Assembly: GCF_000424585.1 (NCBI RefSeq)
Contig: NZ_AUKE01000019.1
Span: 1 to 64,000 of the forward strand
Origin: Butyrivibrio sp. MC2013
GTDB lineage: Bacteria; Bacillota; Clostridia; Lachnospirales; Lachnospiraceae
Direction of reading: 5' to 3'
Length of the DNA: 64,000 bases
This document shows, piece after piece, positions 23,020 to 31,557 of the stretch (position 1 is the stretch's first letter; each line of letters opens with the position of its first letter). The translations under genes and the position numbers were made by a program. The notes beneath the pieces are model-generated. The model saw only the letters and a list, made by a program, of their open reading frames with translations. It had not been told where the DNA came from and searched no databases.

Positions 23020-23277
23020 ATGGAAAACAGAAACACCAGGTTTCCCGAAGACCTTGTAAATGTAAGGGTGCAGGCAAATACATCATACCAGATCAAAAGG
23101 GTGATTGAGCTTGTACAAAGTGAAAAAGGATTAGAGCTGATGAGTTGCTCAAAGATTATGCCGAACTCAGGATCCGGACCGAGGCTCCGACAGTTCGCAA
23201 CGTTCAAGGATTTGAAATACGAAAAGAAACAGCAGCAGAGGAAAAACAAGCAAAGGAACTTCAGAAGAAAGTTCTGA
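23020..23277 (+). CDS. 85-residue protein, DUF3970-like
   Basis: The ATG at 23020 has aggagg at 23004-23009. The segment VNVRVQANTSYQIKRVIEL followed by CSKIMPNSGSGPRLRQF resembles the short DUF3970-like beta-alpha fold (pattern VRV...S..xPN.G.); the C-terminus is a basic tail rich in K, Q and R. A longer upstream open frame lacks a ribosome site. It is the first gene of the element's maintenance cluster, 14 nt before parA. Family assignment is from memory and weak. Confidence 0.6.
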   Translation: MENRNTRFPEDLVNVRVQANTSYQIKRVIELVQSEKGLELMSCSKIMPNSGSGPRLRQFATFKDLKYEKKQQQRKNKQRNFRRKF

Positions 23278-23291
23278 TAAGGAGGATGCTC

Positions 23292-24071
23292 ATGTGTAAA
23301 GTGATAGCAATAGCCAATCAAAAAGGCGGGGTGGGAAAGACCACAACCGCCGCAAATTTAGGAATCGGACTTGCAAAAGCAGGAAAGAAAGTGATCCTGA
23401 TCGATGCGGATGCACAAGGTTCGCTCACCGCAAGTCTTGGTTATGAAGAGCCGGATGAGATGGAATACACGCTCGCCACGGTTCTTGGCAAGATTATAAA
23501 CGAAGAGACCATAGATCCGCAAGAGGGAATTCTGCACCACGAGGAAGGTGTGGATCTGATGCCCAGCAATATTGAGCTATCCGGGTTGGAAGTATCTATT
23601 GTAAATGTAATGAGCAGGGAGACTGTACTTAAAGAGTACCTGAGTATGATCGAGCAGGAATATGATTATGCCCTGATCGACTGCACTCCCTCACTTGGAA
23701 TGGTTACGATAAATGCTCTCGCAGCGGCAGACAGCGTTCTTATACCGGTACAGGCAGCATATCTGCCGGCTAAAGGATTGGAACAGCTGATCAAAACAGT
23801 TCGCAAGGTAAAGAGACAGATCAACCCTAAGCTTGAGATAGAAGGCATATTGCTGACAATGGTGGATGGCAGAACAAATTATGCAAAAGAAGTAATTCAG
23901 CTTCTTGAGGAAGGGTATGGCAGCCAGATCCGTTTCTTCAAAAATATCATTCCTCTATCAGTTCGCGCTTCAGAAATCTCAGCAATAGGAGTGAGTATTT
24001 ATGAACATGATCCTAAAGGCAAGGTCGCGGAAGCATATACCTCTTTGACAAAGGAGGTGCTTGCAGGATGA
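23292..24071 (+). CDS. parA: ParA-family partition ATPase
   Basis: This 259-residue ParA/Soj-type protein has the deviant Walker A KGGVGKTT, DADAQGSLT and DCTPSLGMVT. It moves or stabilises DNA together with ParB. The ATG at 23292 lies 6 nt after aaggagg (23279-23285); the ATG at 23286 would abut the ribosome site. A 4-nt ATGA overlap couples it to parB. In integrative conjugative elements such genes help the excised circle survive. Confidence 0.92.
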   Translation: MCKVIAIANQKGGVGKTTTAANLGIGLAKAGKKVILIDADAQGSLTASLGYEEPDEMEYTLATVLGKIINEETIDPQEGILHHEEGVDLMPSNIELSGLEVSIVNVMSRETVLKEYLSMIEQEYDYALIDCTPSLGMVTINALAAADSVLIPVQAAYLPAKGLEQLIKTVRKVKRQINPKLEIEGILLTMVDGRTNYAKEVIQLLEEGYGSQIRFFKNIIPLSVRASEISAIGVSIYEHDPKGKVAEAYTSLTKEVLAG

Positions 24072-24934
24072 GCAGGAGTATAGCAGGAAAGATAAAACTG
24101 AATTCTTTTGCAGATATCGTTGGTGGAGATGATACCGCAGTTACAGAGGTTCCGTTATCGGATCTCCATGAATTTAAGAATCATCCATTTCGAGTTTTGG
24201 ATGATGAGAAGATGGAGGAAACGGTTGAAAGCATCAGAAAAAATGGTGTTCTGATGCCGGGAATTGTCAGACCACGAATGGATGGAGGTGGTTATGAGAT
24301 AATAGCCGGTCATAGACGAAAGCGAGCCTGTGAGCTTGCAGGGCTTGCGACAATGCCGGTTCTGATTAAGAACTACACGGATGATGAAGCTACCGTAACC
24401 ATGGTAGACACTAACATCCAGCGTGAGGATATACTTCCGAGCGAAAAGGCTCATGCTTATCGAATGAAGTTTGATGCTATGAAGCACCAGGGTTCCGCTG
24501 GAGGCAGAACCGTAGAAAGTATCGGTGAAGCTGCCGGCGAGAGTGGTAAGACGGTACAGCGGTATATATGGCTATCCAACTTGTCAGATACACTCCTGGG
24601 CTTTGTTGATGAAAAGAAATTGCCAATACGATCCGGTGTTGAAATCTCATATTTGACGGACAAGGAGCAGGGTTGGATTGAGGAGATCGTTGGATCGACT
24701 GGTGTAGTAATCACACCGGCGCAGGCCGAAAAAATCAAAGGATATTCACAGAGTAAAGAACTAACCAAGGCGCTCTTGAATGAGATTCTTTCAGAGGAAA
24801 AGCCTAAGCCGAGAAAGATTACTTTTAAGGGAGAGAAGCTATCAAGGTACTTCCCGGAGGATATGCCCGTGGAAGAAATAGAAGAAAAAATCATCAGGAT
24901 TCTTGATGAATGGAAGGATAAAGGAGGTCGGTAA
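24068..24934 (+). CDS. parB: ParB/Spo0J-family DNA-binding protein
   Basis: This 288-residue protein has the ParB N-terminal nuclease-like/CTPase domain (residues ~20-110, with GHRRKRACELAGL and NIQREDILPSEKAHAY) and a central helix-turn-helix (GESGKTVQRYIWLSNL). A short C-terminal part follows. It starts within the parA stop, so the two are translated together. The parS site was not identified. Confidence 0.92.
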   Translation: MSRSIAGKIKLNSFADIVGGDDTAVTEVPLSDLHEFKNHPFRVLDDEKMEETVESIRKNGVLMPGIVRPRMDGGGYEIIAGHRRKRACELAGLATMPVLIKNYTDDEATVTMVDTNIQREDILPSEKAHAYRMKFDAMKHQGSAGGRTVESIGEAAGESGKTVQRYIWLSNLSDTLLGFVDEKKLPIRSGVEISYLTDKEQGWIEEIVGSTGVVITPAQAEKIKGYSQSKELTKALLNEILSEEKPKPRKITFKGEKLSRYFPEDMPVEEIEEKIIRILDEWKDKGGR

Positions 24935-24936
24935 CC

Positions 24937-26217
24937 ATGGGGATACGATCCAGCGGTTGTGCTGCCGTAGATGCAATGGACAGAATACGAATATCGGGAA
25001 ATATCATTCCTCAGAGCTGGTACAAGGAGATACTGCGCGATAATGGCAAGCCTTATCTTCTTGCTGTTACATTGCTTGCGGATATCGTGTACTGGTATCG
25101 CCCCGTAGAAGACAGGGATGAATCATCCGGTTATGTGATCGGATTAAGAAAAAGATTCAGAGGCGATCTGCTTCAGAAAACCTATGATGAGTATGCGAAT
25201 CTGTACGGAGAATCAAAGCGAACGATCAAGGCTGCACTTGACCGACTGGAGGAGCTTGGTCTGATCAGAAAAGTCTTTCGGGATATCAAACTGAAAAATG
25301 GAACGAAGATTCCCAATGTCATGTATATTGAGATCTTTCCGAACAGAATTGAGGAGATTTCCCATTATGATATTGAACCTTCATCTTTAGGACCGTCGGT
25401 CCCGAAGTATGAAAATGATGAGTCAGATGTTCCTGCATCTGAGGCATATATACCCTCCCAAACCGCTGATTTGGCGGGTTCTGATGGGGGTGGTACAAAA
25501 TTTTGTAGGACCTCCTACAAAAAAATGTATGACCCCCTACAGAATAATGTAACACGTCCTACGGAGGAATGTACCCATGTCCTACAAAATGATGCAGGAT
25601 ATCCTACGCCGAATGTGGGGACAAATACATATATTACTACAGAGACTACAGGAGAGAATACGACACAGAACACAACAGAGATTACTCACAGAGAGAACAG
25701 TCCAGTCATGTCTTGTCAGGCAGAGGATGTGGATAACTTTGATGATGATGAATTGTCAGATCCTGTGGATTACTCGAAGCCGATAAAGGTAAAGATGCAA
25801 ACACCTGTAGACAGACGGACTGACAGAGATATCTATATCGAGATCTTAAAGGATCAGGTTCAGTATGACCGTATTCTTCAGGAGGATACATATGGTGAAA
25901 AGGTGAACATCGTTGATGGGATCCTAAACATCATAGCTGATATCGCAACTACTGTTCCACCGGATGGATATGAACGGGTGAATGGAAGACAGTATTCGCA
26001 TGAGGTCGTTAAGAGCAGGCTTCTGAAAATGGATTATGAGACGATCATTCATGTACTGGATAGATTCAAGGAGAACAAAACTGAGATCCGGAATATGAGG
26101 AGTTACCTTCTGACAGCACTTTATAATGCCAGGGATGAAAAAGATATACAGTTCCAGAACTTCTTCAATCACAGCTACTATGGCACCGATTGGACACAAC
26201 AGAGAAGGGAGGATTGA
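24937..26217 (+). CDS. replication initiator, winged-helix plus DUF6017-type C-terminus
   Basis: This 426-residue protein starts with a RepA-type winged helix (residues ~15-130; FRGDLLQKTYDEYANLYGES, KAALDRLEELGLI). A long polar, Thr/Asn-rich linker (about 145-270) follows, then a C-terminal domain starting DRDIYIEILKDQVQYD and including IRNMRSYLLTALYNA, typical of DUF6017. Tn1549-like elements carry this gene next to parA/parB. The linker contains a copy of the dispersed palindrome (25385-25407), read in frame as LGPSVPK. The start is GTG/ATG-proximal: ATG at 24937 with ggaggt 8 nt before. Confidence 0.85.
   Translation: MGIRSSGCAAVDAMDRIRISGNIIPQSWYKEILRDNGKPYLLAVTLLADIVYWYRPVEDRDESSGYVIGLRKRFRGDLLQKTYDEYANLYGESKRTIKAALDRLEELGLIRKVFRDIKLKNGTKIPNVMYIEIFPNRIEEISHYDIEPSSLGPSVPKYENDESDVPASEAYIPSQTADLAGSDGGGTKFCRTSYKKMYDPLQNNVTRPTEECTHVLQNDAGYPTPNVGTNTYITTETTGENTTQNTTEITHRENSPVMSCQAEDVDNFDDDELSDPVDYSKPIKVKMQTPVDRRTDRDIYIEILKDQVQYDRILQEDTYGEKVNIVDGILNIIADIATTVPPDGYERVNGRQYSHEVVKSRLLKMDYETIIHVLDRFKENKTEIRNMRSYLLTALYNARDEKDIQFQNFFNHSYYGTDWTQQRRED
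25385..25407. repeat. dispersed palindrome, copy 1 (inside initiator gene)
   Basis: The core ggaccg-t-cggtcc is flanked by ctttа-type and gaag-type arms, with one wobble and one mismatch. It is the same element as the copies near 27396, 28166 and 57931. Here it is translated as part of the disordered linker of the replication initiator without breaking the frame. Confidence 0.8.
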
Positions 26218-26221
26218 TCTG

Positions 26222-27265
26222 ATGGTATCATTTGCTGAAAAACATCCTGACCTCGTTTCGGAATGGGCAAAGGAAAATGAGATAAGGCCTGAGAGCATTT
26301 CATATGGATCAAATAAAAAGGTTATTTGGAATGGGAGCTGCGGACATACATGGACAGCATCGATCAAGAACAGAGGAAACAACCATGGCTGCCCGTATTG
26401 CTCAGGTAATAAAGTCTTGAAGGGGGTGAATGATCTGGCTACTCTATATCCTCAACTTGTTGAAGAATGGGACGAGAGTAATAGACCGCTTATGCCGGAT
26501 ATGGTTTCAAGAAAGGCCAACAGAGAGATAACATGGAAATGTCTTCGTTGCGGTCAGACATGGCGCTCCAGGATAGCCGACAGGACAGACGGACATGGAT
26601 GCCCTGTGTGCTCCGGAGAGCGACTTGTGAAGGGTATAAATGATTTTGCTACAGAACATCCTGAACTTGCAGCGGAGTGGTCAGGGAAGAATGATAAGGA
26701 TCCTTCAGAGGTCAGATCAAAGTCCAGGGAGAATGTCTGGTGGAGATGTGGTAGTTGCGGATATGAGTGGAAAGCAGTGATTGACAGCAGAGTTAAAGGT
26801 TCCGGTTGTCCTGAATGTTTAAGGCAGGAACGTATGGCAAAAGTTGCATATAGCAACGCTGAAGAAGAGATGGTTTTCAAGAATAATGTGATTGCTTATT
26901 ATGCGAACATTGCCAATGCTGAAGTGATAATGGGAAGTGATGACATTATCGGAGTTCCGCTGGATGTATATTTTCCCCAATATAAAGCTGCAGCAATTTA
27001 CTCAAAGCCTCTGATAAGGGACTGCCTTGTACGGCGAGAAAATGCAAAGAACTGGCTTTGTCTGAATGCAGGGATAAAACTGTTTCGCATAGCTGATCCG
27101 GGATCTGACGATTATGAAAACTGTATCTGTATTACTCTTGAGAACAGATCGCTTGAAGTCCTCAGTCTGGCGATACAAATGATCTTCGATATGCTCGGAA
27201 TTGATGCAGATGTTGATATAGAAAGGGATTTACTGGAGATTAAAAGTATTTCAAAAAAGTTTTGA
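26222..27265 (+). CDS. zinc-ribbon repeat protein (DUF4379-like) with nuclease-like C-terminus
   Basis: The 347-residue protein has three tandem modules of about 70 residues (to ~residue 205), each of the form HPxLxxEW ... W.C..CGHxWxaxi..R..G.GCPxC, as in the DUF4379 probable zinc-ribbon family. The C-terminal ~130 residues contain GVPLDVYFPQYKAAAIYSK, which resembles a PD-(D/E)xK or Vsr-like core except that the acidic residue expected before the lysine is alanine. The ATG at 26222 follows gggagg at the end of the initiator gene. Its role in the element is unknown. Confidence 0.75.
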   Translation: MVSFAEKHPDLVSEWAKENEIRPESISYGSNKKVIWNGSCGHTWTASIKNRGNNHGCPYCSGNKVLKGVNDLATLYPQLVEEWDESNRPLMPDMVSRKANREITWKCLRCGQTWRSRIADRTDGHGCPVCSGERLVKGINDFATEHPELAAEWSGKNDKDPSEVRSKSRENVWWRCGSCGYEWKAVIDSRVKGSGCPECLRQERMAKVAYSNAEEEMVFKNNVIAYYANIANAEVIMGSDDIIGVPLDVYFPQYKAAAIYSKPLIRDCLVRRENAKNWLCLNAGIKLFRIADPGSDDYENCICITLENRSLEVLSLAIQMIFDMLGIDADVDIERDLLEIKSISKKF

Positions 27266-27267
27266 AA

Positions 27268-27290
27268 GTTGCGCACAACGCAACATTTTT
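27268..27290 (+). terminator. terminator after zinc-ribbon gene
   Basis: The stem gttgcg (27268-27273) with cgcaac (27279-27284) is followed directly by attttt. It begins 2 nt after the stop codon. Confidence 0.7.
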
Positions 27291-27297
27291 GTGGTAA

Positions 27298-27318
27298 GAT
27301 CTGAACGAAGTTCAGATC
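27298..27318. other. 9-bp hairpin upstream of terminator cassette A
   Basis: gatctgaac (27298-27306) and gttcagatc (27310-27318) pair perfectly around gaa. It could be the 5' part of a small RNA ending at the terminator at 27379, or a regulator site. Confidence 0.5.
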
Positions 27319-27330
27319 CGGACGAAAACA

Positions 27331-27379
27331 AACAGCGATAGGGCAGTTATGAGAGAAATCTTGTAGCTGCTCTTTTTTT
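27331..27379 (+). terminator. terminator cassette A with conserved loop
   Basis: The box aacagcgata (27331-27340) abuts a stem agggcagtta/tagctgctct (27340-27349, 27364-27373). The 14-nt loop tgagagaaatcttg (27350-27363) can fold on with a GAAA cap. A T7 run follows. Cassette B at 28094-28142 has the same box, the identical loop and different but equally complementary stems, which is compensatory evidence for the structure. Confidence 0.85.
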
Positions 27380-27382
27380 GTG

Positions 27383-27409
27383 AACTTTAGGACCGTCGGT
27401 CCTGAAGTT
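27383..27409. repeat. dispersed palindrome, copy 2
   Basis: The arms of 13 nt around a central t pair with only one wobble: aactttaggaccg then cggtcctgaagtt. It starts 4 nt after cassette A and ends just before the aaaggag ribosome site of the next gene, so it can sequester or space that site. Confidence 0.88.
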
Positions 27410-27422
27410 GAAAGGAGAGAAC

Positions 27423-28079
27423 ATGGAGTCAACAAGAGATATCAGAAGGATGATCGACAAAGAAATAAAGAAAGGAAGTGCTCCGATGGCATTTGAGCAT
27501 ATAGATTACAGACCTGATGCATTACAGGAGATCACATCAGAATCAAAGCTGAAGGAGGTTCTCGTTTATCTTTTGAGAATTGCAGAGTATGAAAATCTGG
27601 CAAATGATATGACGAGAAATAATGTTTATACCGAAAATCATCTTCTTCGCGGGGATAGTTTCCACAGGCGGAATAATGTGATGGAGCGTAATGCCAACTA
27701 TCTGAACGCAATAACCTATGCCAAAAGGCTTAAGCCGGTGTATGAAGGCAAAACCTTTGTGGAAACAGTGCCATGCTTCTTTTCATTTCCGGAGGCAGAG
27801 CTTGATCGGTATCGTTTTGTATATGAAGGAACTGAAACATATGCATTTCCTATGTCGGGAAAACATATTATAAACGGATTATATCTGCTCAGCATTATGA
27901 ATCGAAAAGACCTGGCATTCCGGGATGCCCCATATTATATAGATGGGGATATCAATAAGCAGATCTATCATTTATCAGATGTTCGGGCAGTCCCTTTCCA
28001 GTGTTTACTTTTGGATGATATACATCCGGTAGATGGATTGTTTGAAGCAAAACTCTATACGATATATTTTTTGAAATAA
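27423..28079 (+). CDS. 218-residue protein of unknown function
   Basis: No family is recognised. The ATG at 27423 has aaaggag at 27411-27417. The sequence is soluble and mixed, with a helical region around residues 40-60 (LKEVLVYLLRIAEYENLAND) and a beta-rich C-terminal half ending DDIHPVDGLFEAKLYTIYFLK. It is framed on both sides by the duplicated terminator/palindrome cassettes, as if it were a separately acquired unit. Confidence 0.75.
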   Translation: MESTRDIRRMIDKEIKKGSAPMAFEHIDYRPDALQEITSESKLKEVLVYLLRIAEYENLANDMTRNNVYTENHLLRGDSFHRRNNVMERNANYLNAITYAKRLKPVYEGKTFVETVPCFFSFPEAELDRYRFVYEGTETYAFPMSGKHIINGLYLLSIMNRKDLAFRDAPYYIDGDINKQIYHLSDVRAVPFQCLLLDDIHPVDGLFEAKLYTIYFLK

Positions 28080-28093
28080 AGTAACTTGCAAGG

Positions 28094-28142
28094 AACAGCG
28101 ATAAGCGCGGGTTTGAGAGAAATCTTGGATCCGCGCTTTTTT
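28094..28142 (+). terminator. terminator cassette B with conserved loop
   Basis: Box aacagcgata (28094-28103), stem aagcgcgggtt/gatccgcgctt (28103-28113, 28128-28138) and the same 14-nt loop tgagagaaatcttg (28114-28127) as cassette A, then a T6 run. The stems share almost no sequence with cassette A yet pair fully. Confidence 0.87.
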
Positions 28143-28152
28143 GCGTTTAAGG

Positions 28153-28178
28153 AACTTTAGGACCGACGGTCCTGAAGT
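28153..28178. repeat. dispersed palindrome, copy 3
   Basis: actttaggaccg-a-cggtcctgaagt (28154-28178) lies 11 nt after cassette B and 4 nt before an aaaggagg ribosome site, the same arrangement as copy 2. The central base is a instead of t. Confidence 0.87.
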
Positions 28179-28193
28179 GGAAAGGAGGATGGA

Positions 28194-28379
28194 TTGCAGC
28201 TTGAAATGACAGAGAGTGAAATATGCCACAGATTCCGGCGAAACGGCGGTGGAAAGCGCATGATACCGATTCTTGCTCAGCTTAATGCTGTAGATGATGA
28301 AGTGATCTGTGACATCCTGTGGCGTAACAATCTCTTGAAAGAAAAACCGAAGTTTCTTCATCAATACAATTACGCGTGA
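28194..28379 (+). CDS. 61-residue small helical protein
   Basis: A TTG start at 28194 lies 5 nt after aggagg; an ATG at 28206 is the alternative. The sequence ICHRFRRNGGGKRMIPILAQL and DDEVICDILWRN resembles short proteins common in Clostridial mobile elements (S..RxAxxKxxQIxILAxLNxxxxxxIxxIL), which may bind DNA; this is from memory. The next gene starts 12 nt after its stop. Confidence 0.65.
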   Translation: MQLEMTESEICHRFRRNGGGKRMIPILAQLNAVDDEVICDILWRNNLLKEKPKFLHQYNYA

Positions 28380-28390
28380 GGAGGTAAAGG

Positions 28391-28876
28391 ATGGCAGAAG
28401 AGAAAAAGCTGAGCAAAACAGCTCAGGCAAGAGAAGATGCAAAAAACAGAAGGCATTTTAAGGAAAAATGCTATGAAATACTGATGACAAAAATGCTGGA
28501 GAATTCCATTGATATGAGAACCTCCAACAAGATTCAAATTCAGATCACAAACACTAACAGATATTTCTCGGTGAGAAGATATGGTCAGTATCTGAATATC
28601 GCGATTTTCACCAGTGGAGACATTGATGTGACCGTAAATGAGGCTTGTCACATCGAGCACAAGCAGCGGGTTTTTGAGTTTACGACTGACCTGTATAAAC
28701 AGGAGAGATTCTATGATGAATTCTCTACAATGCTGGATTGGCTGTTGCCATTGGGCTTTGGTGAGAGTGACATTGATATGCACACATTCATGGATTATGT
28801 GGAAGGATCAGGAGATGTGATCAAAGCATACGAGTCTCTCATGGAAGACAGGAAAAAGTATCACGACGATTATTAA
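28391..28876 (+). CDS. 161-residue element protein of unknown function
   Basis: No domain is recognised. The N-terminus is charged and helical (AEEKKLSKTAQAREDAKNRRHFKEK); the rest is mixed alpha/beta. The ATG at 28391 follows gaggaggtaaagg. It lies between the small helical protein and the PcfB/VirD4 block, and is probably co-transcribed with them. Confidence 0.75.
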   Translation: MAEEKKLSKTAQAREDAKNRRHFKEKCYEILMTKMLENSIDMRTSNKIQIQITNTNRYFSVRRYGQYLNIAIFTSGDIDVTVNEACHIEHKQRVFEFTTDLYKQERFYDEFSTMLDWLLPLGFGESDIDMHTFMDYVEGSGDVIKAYESLMEDRKKYHDDY

Positions 28877-28886
28877 GGAGATCAAT

Positions 28887-28925
28887 ATGAAAAGATTCTT
28901 ACGCAGGCTGGTGGTGCCTCCCTGA
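28887..28925 (+). CDS. possible 12-residue leader peptide before pcfB
   Basis: ATG at 28887 with an aaggaga site opens MKRFLRRLVVPP and stops at 28923-28925. A stem gtggtg/cgccac overlaps its end. It may only be a translation-coupling leader for the gene at 28968, and could be spurious. Confidence 0.25.
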   Translation: MKRFLRRLVVPP

Positions 28926-28967
28926 CGCCACTGCAAATACAGGGCTATGCCCGGAAAGGAGTAACAG

Positions 28968-29450
28968 ATGCATGAAGAAGTAAATCAGAAGGTCGTATCC
29001 CTCGGGATCCGAACAGGGAAGCTTACTGCAAATGTGCTGGCTAAGGCGATGAAGATGTTTTTGGATGCACAGAAGCAGAAGTCACATCAGTTCAAACACG
29101 GGAAACAGTCGTTAAAACAGCTGATGGAACAAAATGCCGGGGCGACAAATATCGAGGTGGACGAGAGCAATATCAAGTCCTTCGACCGCGTGGCGAGAAA
29201 GTATCATATCGACTACGCTGTGAAAAAGGACAAGACGCTTGATCCACCGAAGTATTTCGTTTTCTTCAAAAGCAGGGATCAGGATGCGATGACGATGGCG
29301 TTTAAGGAGTTTATTGCAAGCAATAACCGAAAGAAGGAACGCACACCGTTTAGGCAGGTTTTGAAGAAGTTCCGCGATCGTTCCATGAGTATGGACAAGA
29401 ACCGCGAGAGGGAGAAGACCAGACAGAAGAACAGGGGGCAGAGCTTATGA
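28968..29450 (+). CDS. PcfB/DUF3801 family conjugation protein
   Basis: This 160-residue protein matches the DUF3801/PcfB type found next to the coupling protein in Gram-positive conjugative systems: N-terminal helices (LGIRTGKLTANVLAKAMKMF), a central KSFDRVARKYHIDYAVKKD and KYFVFFKSRDQDAMTMAF, and a basic tail. PcfB is thought to help bring the relaxosome to the coupling protein. It overlaps the VirD4-like gene by 4 nt (ATGA). Confidence 0.85.
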   Translation: MHEEVNQKVVSLGIRTGKLTANVLAKAMKMFLDAQKQKSHQFKHGKQSLKQLMEQNAGATNIEVDESNIKSFDRVARKYHIDYAVKKDKTLDPPKYFVFFKSRDQDAMTMAFKEFIASNNRKKERTPFRQVLKKFRDRSMSMDKNREREKTRQKNRGQSL

Positions 29451-31369
29451 GTGAAGTAAAAAAGCCTGCCGCCAAAAAGAGTACCGGTAAAGGCAGAACA
29501 AAGCCAAAGAAAAGCGGTGCGAGGAAACCGGCGCAAAAGAAATCTGTGAAGAGTAATCCAATTGATCAGGCACTGACATTGGTAGCGAAGAAGTTTGTTA
29601 AAGCAGGCGGCACAAAGCTGCTTTTGAAAGTGTTCCCCTATCTGCTCTTTGGATACTTCGGAAACAAGATGGCATATGCGTATCGTGTGACGGAAGCACC
29701 GGACTTTTTCAATAAACTGATGGGAAGTCTTTCCAATCTCGGACCGGCCTTTGAGAATATCCTGCCAAGTTTCAATCTTGCAGATCTGCTCTTCGGAGCG
29801 GTATTCGGAGTTGGCATGCGACTTGTTGTATATTTCAAAAGCAAGAATGCAAAGAAGTTTCGCAAGGGCGAGGAATACGGTAGCGCCCGGTGGGGCAATG
29901 CAAAGGATATCGAACCCTACATGGATCTGAATGATCCGGAAAATAACGTGATCCTTACCCAGACAGAAGGACTTATCATGAACGGTAAGCCAAAGGGGCC
30001 TAAGTATGCCAGGAATAAAAACATCCTGGTCATAGGTGGATCAGGTTCCGGTAAGACTCGCTTTTTTGTGAAACCGAACCTGATGCAGCTCCATTCTTCA
30101 TATGTGGTAACGGATCCGAAAGGAACCGTTTTGCTCGAAGTGGGCCAAATGCTTTATGATGCCGGATACGAGATCAAGGTACTCAACACGATCAACTTCA
30201 AGAAGTCGATGCACTACAATCCCTTCGCCTATCTTCACGATGAAAAAGACATCTTAAAACTGGTGAATACGCTCATTGTAAACACCAAAGGCGAGGGACA
30301 ACAGGCCACCGAGGATTTCTGGGTCAAAGCAGAGAAGCTGCTGTATCAGGCATACATTGGATACATATTTTATGAGTGTGTGGAAGAGGAACAAAACTTC
30401 ATAACGCTCATAGATATGATCAATGCGTCGGAGACGAGAGAGGATGATGAGAGCTTCAAAAATGCGATAGATCTGATCTTTGAAGAACTGGAAGCAGACG
30501 AGCCGGATCACTTTGCTGTAAAGCAATATAAAAAGTATAAGCTGGCGGCCGGCAAGACCGCGAAATCTATTTTGATTTCCTGCGGTGCAAGGCTTGCTCC
30601 CTTCGATATCAAGGAGCTTCGTGACCTGACAGAATACGACGAAATGGAACTTGATCAGATCGGTGAAAGAAAGACCGCACTGTTTATGATCATGTCGGAC
30701 ACCGATGGAACCTTCAACTTTATACTGGCGATGATGCAGTCACAGATGTTCAATCTTTTATGCGAATGCGCTGACGATAAGCATAACGGCAAGCTGCCTG
30801 TTCATGTGAGATTTCTTTTGGACGAGTTTGCCAATATCGGCCAGATACCACAATTTGATAAGCTGATCGCGACGATACGAAGCAGGGAAATCTCTGCTTC
30901 TATTATTTTGCAGTCAAAGAGTCAGCTGAAAGCAATCTACAAGGATAATGCCGATACGATAGAGGGCAACTGTGATACCACCCTGTTCCTGGGAGGAAAA
31001 GAGAAGACGACACTGAAAGAGATGTCGGAGATTTTGGGTAAAGAGACCATTGACCTCTACAATACATCGGATACCAGAGGACAGTCCCCGTCCTACGGTT
31101 TGAATTATCAGAAAACGGGGAAAGAACTGATGTCGCAGGATGAGATCGCAGTCATGGACGGCGGGAAATGTATCATGCAGCTTAGAGGCGTGAGACCATT
31201 TTTCTCAGACAAGTTTGATATAACAAAGCATAAGCGGTACAAAGAACTGTCGGATTTTGATGAAGCGAACCTGTTTGATGTCGAAGCATTTTTATCTACG
31301 AAGCTGAAGATGAAAAAGAGTCAGATCGTGGAAACATACGAAATGGGTGTCGTCGAAGATGATGCCTGA
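29447..31369 (+). CDS. VirD4/TcpA-type conjugative coupling ATPase
   Basis: This 640-residue protein delivers the relaxase-DNA complex to the transfer channel. It has a lysine-rich N-terminus, two membrane helices (about residues 60-80 and 105-130), Walker A GGSGSGKTRF near 196-205, VVTDPKGT, and Walker B FLLDEFANIGQ near 455 followed by QSKSQL. The family is named VirD4, TraG, TcpA or PcfC depending on the system. It is coupled to PcfB upstream; the relaxase it would serve is not in the window. Confidence 0.93.
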   Translation: MSEVKKPAAKKSTGKGRTKPKKSGARKPAQKKSVKSNPIDQALTLVAKKFVKAGGTKLLLKVFPYLLFGYFGNKMAYAYRVTEAPDFFNKLMGSLSNLGPAFENILPSFNLADLLFGAVFGVGMRLVVYFKSKNAKKFRKGEEYGSARWGNAKDIEPYMDLNDPENNVILTQTEGLIMNGKPKGPKYARNKNILVIGGSGSGKTRFFVKPNLMQLHSSYVVTDPKGTVLLEVGQMLYDAGYEIKVLNTINFKKSMHYNPFAYLHDEKDILKLVNTLIVNTKGEGQQATEDFWVKAEKLLYQAYIGYIFYECVEEEQNFITLIDMINASETREDDESFKNAIDLIFEELEADEPDHFAVKQYKKYKLAAGKTAKSILISCGARLAPFDIKELRDLTEYDEMELDQIGERKTALFMIMSDTDGTFNFILAMMQSQMFNLLCECADDKHNGKLPVHVRFLLDEFANIGQIPQFDKLIATIRSREISASIILQSKSQLKAIYKDNADTIEGNCDTTLFLGGKEKTTLKEMSEILGKETIDLYNTSDTRGQSPSYGLNYQKTGKELMSQDEIAVMDGGKCIMQLRGVRPFFSDKFDITKHKRYKELSDFDEANLFDVEAFLSTKLKMKKSQIVETYEMGVVEDDA

Positions 31370-31445
31370 CAACTGAATAGGCATAAGGCTAAACGGACTC
31401 ATAAGAGCAAACCTGATACCGGAGCTACTACAACTGAATAAAGGA

Positions 31446-31485
31446 AGCAGACGATGAGCGCCTACCAAGCAAACATCATCATCTG
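31446..31485. other. hairpin in virD4-maff2 gap
   Basis: gcagacgatga (31446-31456) pairs with tcatcatctgc (31475-31485) except for one mismatch, around an 18-nt loop. It lies in a 300-nt gap with no clear gene; a 41-codon frame (MSAYQANIII..., 31454-31579) overlaps it and is doubtful. Confidence 0.45.
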
Positions 31486-31511
31486 CCCCAAGCGGGAATG
31501 GCATAACCAGA

Positions 31512-31557
31512 CCCTGTGTTCATTTTATCACAAGAGAAGATGGCGCAGGGCTTTTTT
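31512..31557 (+). terminator. terminator upstream of Maff-2 gene
   Basis: ccctgtg (31512-31518) with cgcaggg (31544-31550), followed by a T6 run. With the preceding hairpin it suggests an attenuated or separately controlled start of the pilus/channel genes. Confidence 0.6.
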
